DNA of 64,000 bases from Phycisphaeraceae bacterium (GTDB lineage Bacteria; Planctomycetota; Phycisphaerae; Phycisphaerales; Phycisphaeraceae): positions 62,001 to 126,000 of the forward strand of contig JAJDCY010000012.1 of assembly GCA_029260595.1 (NCBI GenBank), given 5' to 3'. Each line of letters begins with the position of its first letter. The first letter of the stretch is position 1. Below are positions 17,796 through 25,685 of this stretch, one piece after another. The notes under the pieces are model-generated. The model was not told where the DNA came from, searched no databases, and worked only from the letters and a program-made list of their open reading frames with translations. Position numbers and translations under genes: made by a program.

Positions 17796-17984
17796 GCCCG
17801 ACCCGCCTGCGCAAGCGCGATTAGAAACCTACCCATAACCACCGGACCACCTTACGCTTGCCCACTCGCTGGGTTCATACGGATCGCCCCGGAGCCCGAT
17901 GCGATCCCGCTAAACATGCCTGTTATCGGCTTTTAGCCGGCCGGACTGAGCCGGGCCGTCGCTAAGTCCAATAACCACAAGACA

Positions 17985-18560
17985 TCACCCCAATCCCCTG
18001 GCCGGCACCCCCCCTACCCGCGCCCCAGCCTCGACAGGCTTGACGACAACCGCTCCCGCCGCGACAACCGCTCCGGCCCCCACGTCAGCCATCACGATTG
18101 CCCCGGCCCCGATCCACGCCCCGGCCCCGATGGTGACCTTGTCGAACTGCTGAGGCTGGTCCCGCATGGTCCCGCCCGATTCGCCGCTGTCGCCGGGTGA
18201 GCCGTGCTGGTGTCGCCCGCTAAGGATCTGGACGCCATCGGCGAGCATCACGTCGTCGCCGATGTCGGCCAGGCCGACCGTGCAGAAGCGGCCGATGTAG
18301 ACGCGGTCGCCGAGTCGGGCGCCGGGCTTGCTGAACAGGCTCATGAACCCGAAGTAGACGTCCTGGCCAACCCCGTCGAGGACGCGGCTATAAAAGGCTT
18401 GGCGGCAGTACACGCCCAGCAGGCCGGGAACCTTGGCGATGCGTTCGCTGGCCCCGGTGATCGCCCGCTGCTCGCCCAGGGCGGCCTTGCCCAGCGCGTA
18501 GCAACAGCGGTAAGGCAAGGCCAAACCCCACCCGATCGCCCGTGCAGCCGTCTTCATCAT
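17985..18560 (-). CDS. Hexapeptide-repeat O-acyltransferase
   Basis: About 191 residues forming a left-handed beta-helix acyltransferase of the WcaF/NodL/maltose-acetyltransferase type. Hexapeptide turns are visible in ARLGDRVYIGRFC, ADIGDDVMLADGVQILSGRHQH and VTIGAGAWIGAGAIVMADVGAGAVVAAG written across the C-terminal half, ending VGGVPARG. It probably adds acetyl or another acyl group to the polysaccharide made by the neighbouring glycosyltransferases. The start is uncertain: ATG-ATG at 18560/18557 is preferred; a GTG at 18626 would overlap the upstream gene by 14 bases. Confidence 0.8.
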   Translation of the reverse strand: MMKTAARAIGWGLALPYRCCYALGKAALGEQRAITGASERIAKVPGLLGVYCRQAFYSRVLDGVGQDVYFGFMSLFSKPGARLGDRVYIGRFCTVGLADIGDDVMLADGVQILSGRHQHGSPGDSGESGGTMRDQPQQFDKVTIGAGAWIGAGAIVMADVGAGAVVAAGAVVVKPVEAGARVGGVPARGLG

Positions 18561-18612
18561 GGGAGTAACGTATCGTATCGCGACGCGGAAAGCCCGACCC
18601 TCAACTGCATGC

Positions 18613-19878
18613 TCACCCCGACGCACCTAGCGACGCCGCGGCGGCTTCGAGGCCCTGGTCGTCGGCTTGGGATTGCGGTGCCCCGAGCACCTGGTCGTAG
18701 ATCGCCCGGACCTTGGCCATGCGCTGGGTGAAGCTGTATTCGCGCTCGATCAATTCGCGGCCAGCGGCGACCAGTCGCTGGCTAAGCGCGGAATCGGTCA
18801 GCGCCCGCCGCATCGCCTCGGCCAACTCGCCAGGCTGGCCGATCGGGCACAACAACCCGGTCTCGCCGTCGGTGAGCATCTTGGGCACACCGGCGACGCG
18901 GGTCGACACGACCGGCACGCTCATCGACATCGCTTCGAGCACCACGTTGGGCAAACCCTCGCGCAGACTGCTTAGCGTGAACAAATCCAACGCGTGATAG
19001 AACGCGATCGGGTCGGAGCAGAAACCCAGCAGCTTCACTCGATCCTCGAGGCCGAGCGCCTTGATCTGCCGCTCAAGGTCCGGCCGAGCGTCGCCGTCGC
19101 CCGCGATCCACAGTTCGATGTCGAGCCGATCGCCATCGCCGGTAACAAGCCCATGCACCGCGCGGATCAGGTCGCCAAATCCCTTCTCCGGGCTAAGCCG
19201 CCCAATCGCCCCAACCACCTTGCGCCCGGGCGGCGTGCCCATCTGCTGGCGCATCGGCGCGTGGTCCGGCGCGATGGTGCGCGAATACATCCGCTCATCG
19301 ATCGCATTGTGGATCAGCGAGCAGCGCTCAGGCGGTACGCCCAGCGCCGCGACGCGCTCCTGCAGGTCGTCCGACACACAAATCACGTGGTGGTAGTACG
19401 GCAGACACCAGCGATCGACCGCGTAATACAAAGGTGTTTTGGTGGTGTGCTTGACCCAGCCGTGCACGGTGGTGATCAGCTTCATCGGCCAGAACGGGCG
19501 CAGCGCCACGCCGAGCAGGTTGGACTTGTAGTCGTGCCCGTGCCAGACCTTGACCTGGTAGTGCTTGCAGATCGCGAGCATGCGTCGCAGCACGGACCGG
19601 TCCAGCGCACCGCGGTCCGGGACGCTGATCAGCGGGCTACCGATCGTCTCGGCCCGGCGACGGACCTCGGCAAAGCCCGGGTCTTCCGGCGGGTGCATGT
19701 ACGCGGCGGCAAGCCAGTACGGGCTGTCGGCCAGGAACGGCGCGGACATCAGGATGGTCTTGTCCGGCCCACCGCCGGTCTCGGTAACGACGCGGGTGTG
19801 GAGCACGACCTCGCGGCCGTCCGGCTTGGGCGGCCAACCGGCGATCTCCTGCTGATCTACTTTTCGACTAATCGCCAT
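18613..19878 (-). CDS. Glycosyltransferase family 4
   Basis: This 421-residue protein has the GT-B fold. N-terminal features are VLHTRVVTETGGGPDKT and KVWHGHDYKSNLLG; the C-terminal half has VVGAIGRLSPEKGFGDLIRA, IAGDGDARPDLE and the family 4 E-x7-E signature in SSLREGLPNVVLEAMS, then GLLCPIG. It should move a sugar from a nucleotide donor to a lipid-linked glycan on the cytoplasmic side. It lies between another glycosyltransferase and an acyltransferase on the same strand in the exosortase locus. Confidence 0.88.
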   Translation of the reverse strand: MAISRKVDQQEIAGWPPKPDGREVVLHTRVVTETGGGPDKTILMSAPFLADSPYWLAAAYMHPPEDPGFAEVRRRAETIGSPLISVPDRGALDRSVLRRMLAICKHYQVKVWHGHDYKSNLLGVALRPFWPMKLITTVHGWVKHTTKTPLYYAVDRWCLPYYHHVICVSDDLQERVAALGVPPERCSLIHNAIDERMYSRTIAPDHAPMRQQMGTPPGRKVVGAIGRLSPEKGFGDLIRAVHGLVTGDGDRLDIELWIAGDGDARPDLERQIKALGLEDRVKLLGFCSDPIAFYHALDLFTLSSLREGLPNVVLEAMSMSVPVVSTRVAGVPKMLTDGETGLLCPIGQPGELAEAMRRALTDSALSQRLVAAGRELIEREYSFTQRMAKVRAIYDQVLGAPQSQADDQGLEAAAASLGASG

Positions 19879-19997
19879 AGACTTCAGACCCGCGCGCTCC
19901 AGACCCGCAACGAAGATGCGCCTTCACCCGTGCCCCGGCCGGCGCGGTTCCCTCCGTGCATGTACCGTCTCGATCCCCAATCTCCCCGGCTATCCGA

Positions 19998-21233
19998 TCA
20001 TAAGCCGTCAAAAAGCACTTTTTCGAGTTCCGCGGCCTTTTGCGACCACGATTCCTTATCCAAACGTTCGCGGGCACGCGATTGTTCGTCGGTGATTCCG
20101 CCGCGAAGCCGGTCGTGGACCCGATCCACAAACACCTGCGGGTGATCCACCACGTCGGCCGCGTCGGCCCACTCCTCGGTCGCCGGTAGTTTCCGACCCA
20201 CCACCGGTTTGCCCGTCGCCAGATACTCCTTGAACTTCAGCGGCTGCATCGCCCGCGTCACCGGCAAGTCGGCGTACGGCATGACCAGCACATCGGCCTC
20301 GGCCGCGACGGTTGGCAGGTCCGAATACGCCAACGGCCCCGGCATCACCACGCCGCGTAACGCGGCCAACTCGGGGTCCGGCGACTGCTGCGGGCCAACG
20401 AGTACAAACGTCCCGCCACCGCCCCGGGCCCTCAATGATCTTGCCAGTGCGCGACACCAGTCGGTGTCCAGCCGCGGGTCGATCAAGCCCCAGAACAAAA
20501 TGATCGGCCGAGCCAACCCGGCCCACCACTGAGGCAAATGGTTGGCGGTGAATCCGGCGACATCGCTGTCGGCTTGGCGCGGCCCGTCCGGTTGTGCGGA
20601 CCACATGCCAAGGTCTATCCCGTGTGTGAGGAGTGTGACGTCGCGGCCCGGCGAGCCCAGGCGCTCGCGCAGCGCCTGCGAGACCGCTACCAGTCGGTCA
20701 ACCCGCCCAGCCAGCGCGCCCTCCATGTCCTGCATAACCGGCCCATCCAGCCCAGGCCACACCGAGAAGTCATCCACGCAGTAGTACACCCAACGATCAA
20801 CATCAATCTTTCCAACCACGTCAGCCATGATCGGCAGTGTGGTGATCGCGATGCGGCGCTCGCCGGGTGCGCGCGGGCCGAGTTGGTCATTGACCGCACG
20901 CGAGACTTGCGATGCGTTGAGGCGCCGCTGCCAACCGCGACGGAACCCCGGCCACATCCGCGGCGTGATCAGGCTCAGGCGTTGAGGCAATTCGATGGGG
21001 CCGCCGCGCGACCCTCGCCCTGACCCCGCGGGCGACACCCACTGCCACAGCTTTGTCGCGGCTTTGCCCAGGTCCTCGCGCGTCAGCCGGGGCGTCCGCG
21101 TCCCGATCGTGTTGACCCAGAGCACATCGTGCCGCGTGACCAACTGCCCGACCAGGTGCTGGCAGCTTGACGGGTGACGCCCCCAGTCGTCCGAGAACGC
21201 CACCAATGTCGTACTCGGATCGCTGTGAACCAT
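19998..21233 (-). CDS. GT-B glycosyltransferase, TuaH-like
   Basis: About 411 residues. Seen are LVAFSDDWGRHPSSCQHLV near the start, WVYYCVDDFSVWPGLD mid-protein (as in TuaH-like glycosyltransferases), ADVLVMPYADLPVTRAMQPLKFKEYL and ATGKPVVGRKLP near the C-terminus, the nucleotide-sugar site of GT-B enzymes. It is the first gene of the minus-strand polysaccharide run. The start MVHSDPST was preferred to a codon 22 residues upstream because homologous sequence begins soon after it; no strong ribosome site decides it. Confidence 0.8.
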   Translation of the reverse strand: MVHSDPSTTLVAFSDDWGRHPSSCQHLVGQLVTRHDVLWVNTIGTRTPRLTREDLGKAATKLWQWVSPAGSGRGSRGGPIELPQRLSLITPRMWPGFRRGWQRRLNASQVSRAVNDQLGPRAPGERRIAITTLPIMADVVGKIDVDRWVYYCVDDFSVWPGLDGPVMQDMEGALAGRVDRLVAVSQALRERLGSPGRDVTLLTHGIDLGMWSAQPDGPRQADSDVAGFTANHLPQWWAGLARPIILFWGLIDPRLDTDWCRALARSLRARGGGGTFVLVGPQQSPDPELAALRGVVMPGPLAYSDLPTVAAEADVLVMPYADLPVTRAMQPLKFKEYLATGKPVVGRKLPATEEWADAADVVDHPQVFVDRVHDRLRGGITDEQSRARERLDKESWSQKAAELEKVLFDGL

Positions 21234-21306
21234 AGAGGGAGTATCGCGAGGCGCGGCTAGCCGGATCAACCAATCCGCAGTGTACACCCACCGCCGCAAC
21301 GCGACG

Positions 21307-21312
21307 TATAAT
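21307..21312 (+). promoter_or_regulatory. Candidate -10 box (TATAAT) before the small membrane protein
   Basis: A perfect TATAAT lies 53 bases upstream of the next plus-strand start. The best -35 (TGTACA at 21281) is 20 bases away, longer than usual, so only the -10 is persuasive. Confidence 0.35.
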
Positions 21313-21365
21313 CCCTCTCGTTAATCCCGGTGCCAAACACCGGAGCCAAACCCCGGAGCACGCTT

Positions 21366-21587
21366 ATGGACCTCTACCACTTCCACCGTGTCTTGATCGC
21401 CTGTGCCGCCATGTTCGCGCTCGGATTCAGCGTCTACAGCTACCAGGCCTACGGCGATGTCGGCCGACCAGTGAACCTCGCCATGGCCGGGATCGCTGCC
21501 GCGCTCGGCGTCGCGCTGGTCGGCTACCTGATCTACTTCAACCGCCGGCTACGCAACCTGCGTCGCGCGGCGAATCACCCGGCCTAA
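21366..21587 (+). CDS. Small two-helix membrane protein
   Basis: A 73-residue protein with two hydrophobic segments, FHRVLIACAAMFALGFSVY and the stretch AMAGIAAALGVALVGYLIYF, then a basic tail RRLRNLRRAA. No family is recognised. The ATG at this position fits the first helix and has GGAG upstream; the longer frame begins in unlikely sequence. It precedes a small TPR protein by 24 bases, suggesting one transcript. Confidence 0.65.
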   Translation: MDLYHFHRVLIACAAMFALGFSVYSYQAYGDVGRPVNLAMAGIAAALGVALVGYLIYFNRRLRNLRRAANHPA

Positions 21588-21611
21588 GAATCAATCGCGA
21601 AACAACCCACC

Positions 21612-21923
21612 ATGACCGATCGACTCGAACAACTGACCAAGCTGCACGATGCCGACCCGACCGACCCGTTCACCGCGTACGGCATCGCGCTCGAACACGC
21701 CAAAGCCGCGCGCCACCAGGACGCGCTGCACTGGCTGGATCAGACGCTCGAGCTCGACGCCCAGTATTGCTACGCCTACTACCAGAAGGCCCGCATCCAA
21801 TCCGAAACCGGCAAGCACGACGACGCCCGCCAGACACTGCAAGTCGGCATGACCACGGCCCAGCAAGCCGGCGACGACCACGCCCGCGAAGAGATGGCCA
21901 CCCTGCTCGAAACGATCCCGTGA
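21612..21923 (+). CDS. Small TPR-repeat protein
   Basis: This 103-residue protein lacks a signal peptide and consists of two to three tetratricopeptide repeats (PFTAYGIALEHAKAARHQDA, then CYAYYQKARIQSETGKHDDA). It is probably a cytoplasmic protein-interaction module. It follows the small membrane protein closely and is convergent with kdsC, leaving six bases between stops. Confidence 0.75.
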   Translation: MTDRLEQLTKLHDADPTDPFTAYGIALEHAKAARHQDALHWLDQTLELDAQYCYAYYQKARIQSETGKHDDARQTLQVGMTTAQQAGDDHAREEMATLLETIP

Positions 21924-21929
21924 CCCGCG

Positions 21930-22442
21930 CTAGACGTTGTACCGCTCGAGCAGCTCGTCCCAGCGGCCCTGGGCTTTGAGTACGTGCTCGATGGCTTCGC
22001 GGGCGGCGCCGTATCCGCCGCGCGTCTGGGTAACGAACTTCGCGACGGCGCGTGCTTCGTCGACGGCGTCGGCGACGGCCATGGGGTAGGCGCACCGCAG
22101 CATCGCGGGCAGGTCGATCACGTCGTCGCCGAGGTAGGCGGTCTCGTCCAGCCCGACGTTCGCGCGCTGGCAGAGTGTCTCGATCCCGATCGCTTTGTCG
22201 CTGACGCCCTGCATCACGTACTCGATTCCCAGTTCCGACACGCGCGACGTCACGGCCCTCGTCGACCGCCCGCTGAGCACACCGATCTTCATCCCCAGCA
22301 TCATCGCGGCTTTGATTGCGAACCCGTCGCGCACGTGAAAACGCTTGGACTCCAGCCCCGTATCGCTAACGATGATCCCCCCGTCCGTGAGCACCCCATC
22401 CACATCAAACACCATCAGCCGTACCGATCGCACATCGCTCAT
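21930..22442 (-). CDS. kdsC: 3-deoxy-D-manno-octulosonate 8-phosphate phosphatase
   Basis: About 170 residues of the HAD C0 phosphatase family. Motif I is FDVDGVLTDG with the nucleophilic Asp, motif II lies in IGVLSGRS, and motif IV is AYLGDDVIDLPAM. Length and lack of a cap match KdsC, which hydrolyses Kdo-8-phosphate to Kdo for lipopolysaccharide. The start MSDVRS is chosen over MKGGG five residues upstream. The neighbouring gene makes arabinose-5-phosphate, an earlier step of the same pathway, which supports the call. Confidence 0.88.
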   Translation of the reverse strand: MSDVRSVRLMVFDVDGVLTDGGIIVSDTGLESKRFHVRDGFAIKAAMMLGMKIGVLSGRSTRAVTSRVSELGIEYVMQGVSDKAIGIETLCQRANVGLDETAYLGDDVIDLPAMLRCAYPMAVADAVDEARAVAKFVTQTRGGYGAAREAIEHVLKAQGRWDELLERYNV

Positions 22443-22493
22443 ACCGCCACCCTTCATGCGCGCCGCTAAGCCGCGACGCCGCCGATCGGCCGC

Positions 22494-23492
22494 CTACTCT
22501 TCGATCACTTTCAACGCGATCAAGTCCTGCACATCGATCAGCCCGACCGGTCGGCCGGCGCTGTCCACGACGGGCACCTCGTCGATGCGGTACTCGCGAA
22601 CAACCTGCACCGCGTCGCGCACCAGGCTTTGGTCCGTCAGGTACCGCGGCTTAGCCGTCATCACGTCGCGCACCGCTGTGGTGAGCACGCTGCCGCCCTT
22701 CTCGAGCAACAGCCGCCGCAGATCTCCGTCCGTCAGGATCCCCGCCAACACCCCGTCGTCGCTTACGACCAGCGTTGCCCCTGCGCGTCGCGTGCCCGGC
22801 GAACCGGCCTCGGTCCGTAGCGCCTGCTCGACCGTCGCGGACTCGGCCACCAGTGGCAGGTTGTGGCCGACGCGAAACCGCATCGCCTCGACCACCGGCA
22901 TGAGTTGCTTGCCTAACCCGCCGCCCGGGTGCACACGCCGAAAGTCTTCGACCCCGAAGTTCCGCCTGCGGCTCACCGTCAGCGCCAGCGCATCGCCCAG
23001 CGCCAGCATCGCGGTCGTGCTCGCGGTCGGCGCCAGGTTCAACGGGCACGCCTCGGACACATCTCCGATCGCCAGCACGGCCGACGACAGGCGAGCGAGA
23101 TCGCAATCGGGTTTGCCCACGATCGAAATCACCGGCACGCGGTCTTGCTTTAGAATCGCGGCGAGCGACACGACTTCATCGGTCGCCCCGCCGAACGACA
23201 GCAACACCACCACGTCACCGCGCCGCACTCTGCCCAGGTCGCCGTGCACCGCTTCAACCGGGTGTAGAAAATGACTCGGCGTCCCCGTCGATGCCAGCGT
23301 GGCCGAGAGTTTCTGCCCGATCAGCCCACTCTTGCCGAGCCCGCCGACCACGACCCGCCCGCCGACCGACCCCGCCGTCGCCTCCAGGATCAACTCCACC
23401 GCGCGGTGGAACCCCTCGCCGATCCGCACACGCTGGATCGCACCGATCTCGGCGTCGAGAACGCGCTGGGCGAACGCGGCCTCGTCAGCCAT
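22494..23492 (-). CDS. kdsD: Arabinose-5-phosphate isomerase (KdsD/KpsF family)
   Basis: About 332 residues: an SIS domain with VVVGGLGKSGLIGQKLSATL, ASTGTPSHFLHPVEAVHGDL and LLSFGGATDEVV, followed by two CBS domains (VMTAKPRY near the end of the first, IDEVPVVDSAGRPVGLIDVQDL in the second). The enzyme converts ribulose-5-phosphate to arabinose-5-phosphate for Kdo synthesis. Starting at MADEAAF gives the same spacing to the glycine motif as in E. coli KdsD. A GTG at 23540 preceded by AAGGG is an alternative, adding 16 residues. It is upstream of kdsC on the same strand. Confidence 0.88.
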   Translation of the reverse strand: MADEAAFAQRVLDAEIGAIQRVRIGEGFHRAVELILEATAGSVGGRVVVGGLGKSGLIGQKLSATLASTGTPSHFLHPVEAVHGDLGRVRRGDVVVLLSFGGATDEVVSLAAILKQDRVPVISIVGKPDCDLARLSSAVLAIGDVSEACPLNLAPTASTTAMLALGDALALTVSRRRNFGVEDFRRVHPGGGLGKQLMPVVEAMRFRVGHNLPLVAESATVEQALRTEAGSPGTRRAGATLVVSDDGVLAGILTDGDLRRLLLEKGGSVLTTAVRDVMTAKPRYLTDQSLVRDAVQVVREYRIDEVPVVDSAGRPVGLIDVQDLIALKVIEE

Positions 23493-23654
23493 GCCCCCGC
23501 CTGGCCCCGCCGGGGCGTTTGCTTTCTTCACCGTGGTCACCCGGTTACCCTTAGTCCTGTTGGAGCTATCGAATCCTTTATTATGGGAGCCCGCCGCGGA
23601 CCGGGCAAATACTCGCGATCCCGCGGCACACCCGCCCGCACGGCGAAGCACGAA

Positions 23655-24599
23655 ATGGACGGGAACACCCTAGCCGAAACCGACACTCACCCCGATCACG
23701 CCGAGGGAGTGGAATCGATCGAATCCGCTTCGCCCGCGTCGCGCGAGTACCGGGTCGAGCTTGATGTCTACGCGGGGCCGCTGGACCTTTTGCTGTACCT
23801 GGTCCGGCGGCACGAGGTTGATCTGCATGACATCCCGATCGCCACGATCACCGACCAATACCTCGAACACCTCAAAGCCATCCAGAGGGTCGACGTCGAC
23901 CGCGCGACGCAGTTCCTCGTGATGGCCGCGACGCTGCTCGAAATCAAAAGCGCCATGCTCATCCCCCCGCCACCGGCTGATCCCGATGCGGAAGGATCCA
24001 CCGACGCCACGGCGCTTCTCGACCCGCGCTACGAGCTGGTTCAGCAACTGCTCGCGTACAAACAGATCAAAGACGCTGCCAATGCCCTTGCCGACCGACG
24101 CGACCTGTGGCGGCAACGCCTGCCCCACCGCCCCGGCGCCCAGCCTCACACCGATGCACCGCAAGGATCGATCGAAGGCGAGGCCACCGATGACGGCCCT
24201 GCGATCGATCTTGAAGACGCGGACATCGCTGATCTGTGCAAAGCGTTCATCCGCATCATGGACTCGGTCGGCCACGCCCCGGGCCCGCACGAGATCGTCC
24301 GTGACGACACCCCGCTGGCGCTGCACGCGGCCGACATCCTAGACCGGCTCGAACGCGACGGGCCGACGACGCTGCAGGAAATCTTCGTCGGCCGCCGCAA
24401 CCGCGCGGAGATGATCAGCCTGTTCCTCGCGACACTGGAACTGGTCAAACAACGCAAGATCCGGGTGGTTCAGGATCCGACCGACCCCTCCATCAAATTA
24501 GAACGCGCGCGCGACGAGCCAGAAGATGCGGAAAGCCCAACAGAACTCCCCATTGAAACGACGCGACAAGCCGAAGTGCTTTCTGAACCCGTGCACTAA
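23655..24599 (+). CDS. scpA: Segregation and condensation protein A
   Basis: About 314 residues of the ScpA kleisin family. The N-terminal SMC-binding part reads VELDVYAGPLDLLLYLVRRHEVDLHDIPI; a helical ATQFLVMAATLLEIKSAMLIP segment follows; the C-terminal winged helix includes TTLQEIFVGRRNRAEMISLFLATLELVK. It bridges the heads of SMC with ScpB in chromosome condensation; neither smc nor scpB is in the window. The frame is open much further upstream, but that part overlaps kdsD antisense and looks non-coding, so the ATG just before the conserved region was chosen. Confidence 0.9.
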   Translation: MDGNTLAETDTHPDHAEGVESIESASPASREYRVELDVYAGPLDLLLYLVRRHEVDLHDIPIATITDQYLEHLKAIQRVDVDRATQFLVMAATLLEIKSAMLIPPPPADPDAEGSTDATALLDPRYELVQQLLAYKQIKDAANALADRRDLWRQRLPHRPGAQPHTDAPQGSIEGEATDDGPAIDLEDADIADLCKAFIRIMDSVGHAPGPHEIVRDDTPLALHAADILDRLERDGPTTLQEIFVGRRNRAEMISLFLATLELVKQRKIRVVQDPTDPSIKLERARDEPEDAESPTELPIETTRQAEVLSEPVH

Positions 24600-24628
24600 C
24601 CCCGTCGTCGGACACCGCCACCCCCTGT

Positions 24629-24862
24629 CTACTCAACGCGATCCTCCACGTTTTTACTTGACGCATCTGGTGCCTTGATGCCGTAAAACGCTCCAATCAG
24701 CGCATCCGATCCGCGGTCACCCAGCACAGCGTACGCTCCAAACAAAAGGGTAACTAGAGAATGACTGACGAAATTCCGCCATGAATGGTTGCCAACGGCC
24801 AAGAGTATGACGGCCCCGATCGCCATCAACCCAGCCAATGTTCTAAAAACGATCTGTCGCAT
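24629..24862 (-). CDS. Small hypothetical membrane protein
   Basis: A 77-residue frame with two hydrophobic segments (LAGLMAIGAVILLAV near residue 9 and VTLLFGAYAVL near residue 37) and a polar C-terminus. Nothing is recognised and no strong ribosome site is seen. It is convergent with scpA. Real but unknown, or chance. Confidence 0.45.
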   Translation of the reverse strand: MRQIVFRTLAGLMAIGAVILLAVGNHSWRNFVSHSLVTLLFGAYAVLGDRGSDALIGAFYGIKAPDASSKNVEDRVE

Positions 24863-24901
24863 AGCCGTGAGGCATCTAAGACCCCGCCAGCAGCCACCTC
24901 A

Positions 24902-25156
24902 TCAGTCCGGCCGTACGTTGCGGCTTTGCAGGTCGAACCAGGCCTGGTTGGGGTCGTAGACGAATTTGAGTTGGCGCTTCTCGAAGCCTTCGAACCAATC
25001 CGGCCAGTCCAGCAGTTCCAATGCCTCGGGCTCGCCGAAGCGTGAGCCGCCGATGCGGACGCGGTCGGGCTGGCCCGGGAGGCAGCCCGGCCAGAACTTG
25101 TTCGACTCGCACCACTGGCGGATCTGCACGTGATTGACCGTCTCGTATACCGTCAT
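24902..25156 (-). CDS. Small hypothetical protein
   Basis: An 84-residue acidic, tryptophan-rich protein (VQIRQWCESNKFWPGCLPG, then LLDWPDWFEGFEKRQL) without signal peptide or membrane segment. I do not recognise the family. The ATG starting MTVYETV is preferred to a longer frame reaching toward the tRNA. It lies between tRNA-Cys and the previous small gene. Confidence 0.55.
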   Translation of the reverse strand: MTVYETVNHVQIRQWCESNKFWPGCLPGQPDRVRIGGSRFGEPEALELLDWPDWFEGFEKRQLKFVYDPNQAWFDLQSRNVRPD

Positions 25157-25211
25157 CGCAACACCACCGGTTGATCGCCTCTGCGCTGACCAAAAACACC
25201 CTACCACTCAA

Positions 25212-25285
25212 AGGCCGCGGTGGGATTCGAACCCACGAATCACGGATTTGCAATCCGTTCCCTTAGTCCACTCGGGCACGCGGCC
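25212..25285 (-). tRNA. tRNA-Cys (GCA)
   Basis: Read on the minus strand, acceptor arms GGCCGCG and CGCGGCC pair over seven bases. The anticodon arm is ACGGA-TTGCAAA-TCCGT with anticodon GCA; the T arm is GTGGG-TTCGAAT-CCCAC. The variable loop is short and the 3' CCA is not encoded. Confidence 0.95.
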
Positions 25286-25295
25286 GAAGCGGGCG

Positions 25296-25323
25296 ATTCT
25301 AGGTGATCCGTTGGCGAAAACAA
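25296..25323 (-). promoter_or_regulatory. Candidate sigma-70 promoter of tRNA-Cys
   Basis: On the minus strand TTGTTT is followed after 16 bases by TAGAAT, and the predicted start falls a few bases before the tRNA 5' end. Confidence 0.5.
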
Positions 25324-25446
25324 CTCTGAATCAGCGATGGGGGCCGGCGTTGGGCGTTCGCGCCAAGGCCAACGCCCGCCGACAACTGTAAGACTTACTC
25401 ATATCGAGAGCACAGCCGACGCGCCGGGTTTCACCGGTCGGTCCTT

Positions 25447-25490
25447 GTTACCCCGGCCGGTAACAGTGCGGTGCGCCGCTATGGTATAAT
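25447..25490 (+). promoter_or_regulatory. TATAAT box with upstream palindrome, before the beta-helix gene
   Basis: A perfect TATAAT is at 25485-25490. About 20 bases upstream, where a -35 would lie, is the dyad GTTACC-CCGGCC-GGTAAC (25447-25464) and no good -35. This suggests a regulated promoter with an operator or activator site, giving a leader of about 190 bases for the large secreted protein. Confidence 0.45.
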
Positions 25491-25685
25491 GGTCTCGGCC
25501 ATCGGGGTCTCCTTCCCGAAGCCCTGTCCAGCAATCCGGCCCATGTGTTGTGTTTTGAACGACTGTCGAGAGGGGGAAGACCCGGTTTCTCTCGTGGCGC
25601 GGATTCGTATTGCATCGACATCGAGTACGCGCAGAGCCGTGGTGTTGCAATTCCGTCCGGAGCCGAGGAAGACGGAAGCACCGTC

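Noticed and set aside
23271..23654. 128-codon N-terminal extension of scpA
   Set aside because: Overlaps kdsD antisense, Arg/Pro-rich, and family similarity begins only after the later ATG.
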